Part shown: positions 40,014-40,396 of the stretch, in pieces
Numbering within the stretch: position 1 is the first letter of the stretch
Layout of the letters: each line of letters begins with the position of its first letter
NCBI GenBank assembly: GCA_047606565.1
Contig: JASGEH010000127.1
Location: 1-40,396 of the forward strand
From: Comamonas_F sp047606565
GTDB lineage: Bacteria > Pseudomonadota > Gammaproteobacteria > Burkholderiales > Burkholderiaceae_C
DNA length: 40,396 nt
Reading direction: 5' to 3'
Position numbers and translations under genes: made by a program
The notes under the pieces: model-generated
What the model was told of the DNA's origin: nothing
Databases searched by the model: none
Seen by the model: only the letters and a program-made list of their open reading frames with translations

Positions 40014-40396
40014 ATGACCGGCTACCTGTCGCGCGCCTCGGCGCTGGCGCTGACGGGCGCCCGTAGCGCCCAGGACAACCCCGTCCACCTGGCCCGCGCG
40101 GGCGCTGCGCTGCTGGCGGCCAGCGCCGCGCCACCACCGCAGACGGTGCTGGCGCGCGCGGGCGTGGCGCTGCTGGCCGGCACACCCGCACCCGTGCTCG
40201 ACAGCCCGGCCGCCCTCAGCAACGCCGGGCTGGCGGTGCTGGCCGGTGCGCAGCGTCTTGCGTCCGTCGATGGCGGGCGGATCAAGCGCGCGGGCCTGGC
40301 GCTGCTGGCCGCATCGGCCCAACCCACCGCGCCCGTGCGGCTCGCGCGCACCGGCTGGGCGCTGCTGGCCGCCAGCACCCAGCCCCGGCCCGCCGC
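40014..40396 (+). CDS. Ala/Leu-rich repeat protein, partial (runs off the right edge)
   Basis: An ATG 4 bp after the fibre stop opens a frame that stays open to the window end (127 codons). After MTGYLSRASALALTGARSAQ it shows five copies of a 20-22-residue unit with the core L/I-x-R-A-G-x-A-L-L-A: LARAGAALLAA, LARAGVALLAG, LSNAGLAVLAG, IKRAGLALLAA, LARTGWALLAA. There is no ribosome site, so coupling to the fibre gene is likely. Not recognised; a tail-associated repeat protein is the simplest reading. Confidence 0.5.
   Translation, partial: MTGYLSRASALALTGARSAQDNPVHLARAGAALLAASAAPPPQTVLARAGVALLAGTPAPVLDSPAALSNAGLAVLAGAQRLASVDGGRIKRAGLALLAASAQPTAPVRLARTGWALLAASTQPRPA

Larger units (their letters stand above)
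8159..40396 (+). mobile_element. Mu-like transposable prophage (right end not in window)
   Basis: A contiguous set of Mu-type genes: XRE repressor, Ner-like, DDE transposase, AAA+ ATPase, DUF3164, GemA, Mor, gp27/28/29/30-like packaging and portal, protease/scaffold, capsid, gp36/37-like, sheath, tube, gp46/47/48-like and tail fibres. The left end is placed at 8159, where host coding sequence stops and 5'-TGTTTGAAATGATCC begins; Mu-type transposons end in 5'-TG. TGTTTGAAA recurs at 8294-8302 and may be a second transposase-binding site. The 5 bp before the end, GGAGA (8154-8158), would be the target duplication. The layout differs from Mu: packaging and lysis genes read leftward from the control region, while structural genes read rightward. 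Confidence 0.88.

Noticed and set aside
37956..40322. 788-codon leftward frame antisense to the lectin-like fibre
   Set aside because: Gly/Arg/Ala-rich shadow of a real fibre gene; no start context.
40011..40396. Template repeat or reverse transcriptase of a diversity-generating retroelement
   Set aside because: The sequence after the fibre gene is an Ala/Leu repeat coding frame with no similarity to the fibre's last 150 bases.
1..40396. tRNA or rRNA genes
   Set aside because: I saw no cloverleaf with a TTCGA-type T-loop and no rRNA-like stretch; the insertion is in a protein gene, not a tRNA.

Overview
The window is high-GC DNA from a betaproteobacterium, most likely a Comamonadaceae-type member of the Burkholderiales. 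The host genes fit this: a Bug/TctC periplasmic receptor, MmgE/PrpD and FAH-family genes, and intergenic repeats of a type common in that family. It has two parts: a host chromosomal segment (1 to about 8158) and most of a Mu-like transposable prophage (about 8159 to beyond the right edge).

Host part: an AEC-type permease (cut by the left edge), a CycA-like D-Ser/D-Ala/Gly permease and a Bug receptor all read leftward. A DUF1624-type multi-pass membrane protein reads rightward behind a good sigma70 promoter. An FAH-family hydrolase, an orphan C-terminal gene fragment, an MmgE/PrpD protein and the 3' half of an amino-acid ABC permease then read leftward. That permease gene is interrupted at about 8158/8159, where a Mu-type terminus (5'-TG...) begins.

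Prophage part: the control switch lies at about 17.5-18.3 kb. A leftward XRE repressor faces a rightward early promoter, with two inverted 16-bp operator-like arms between them. The early rightward operon encodes a Ner-like protein, an AT-hook protein, a DDE transposase (MuA-like), an AAA+ target-selection ATPase (MuB-like), DUF3164, small proteins, a GemA-like protein and a Mor/C-type activator. Leftward from the repressor there is a short run of accessory genes (16.1-17.5 kb) ending at a terminator, which could be expressed in the lysogen. Further left, also leftward, are holin, lysozyme, Rz/Rz1, a zinc-finger protein, an XhlA-like protein, small and large terminase, portal, and the MuF head protein. 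Rightward from 25.2 kb are protease/scaffold, decoration protein, capsid, head-tail completion proteins, sheath, tube, gp46, baseplate J, gp48-like and an array of tail-fibre genes running to the edge.

The most interesting result is a four-copy promoter module: GGTGAA-N4-TTCACC, then exactly 23 nt, then a hexamer with A at position 2, C at position 3 and T at position 6. One copy stands at the head of each late block, two on each strand. The geometry places the dyad at -51 to -36, as recalled for Mor at the Mu middle promoter, and the Mor-like gene ends 114 bp before one copy. This predicts a divergent late regulon under one activator. The second point is that the tail block lacks tape measure, tail chaperones and baseplate hub genes between tube and gp46. 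In their place is a 298-bp gap with two nearly identical 79/80-bp repeats, so the prophage may be tail-defective.
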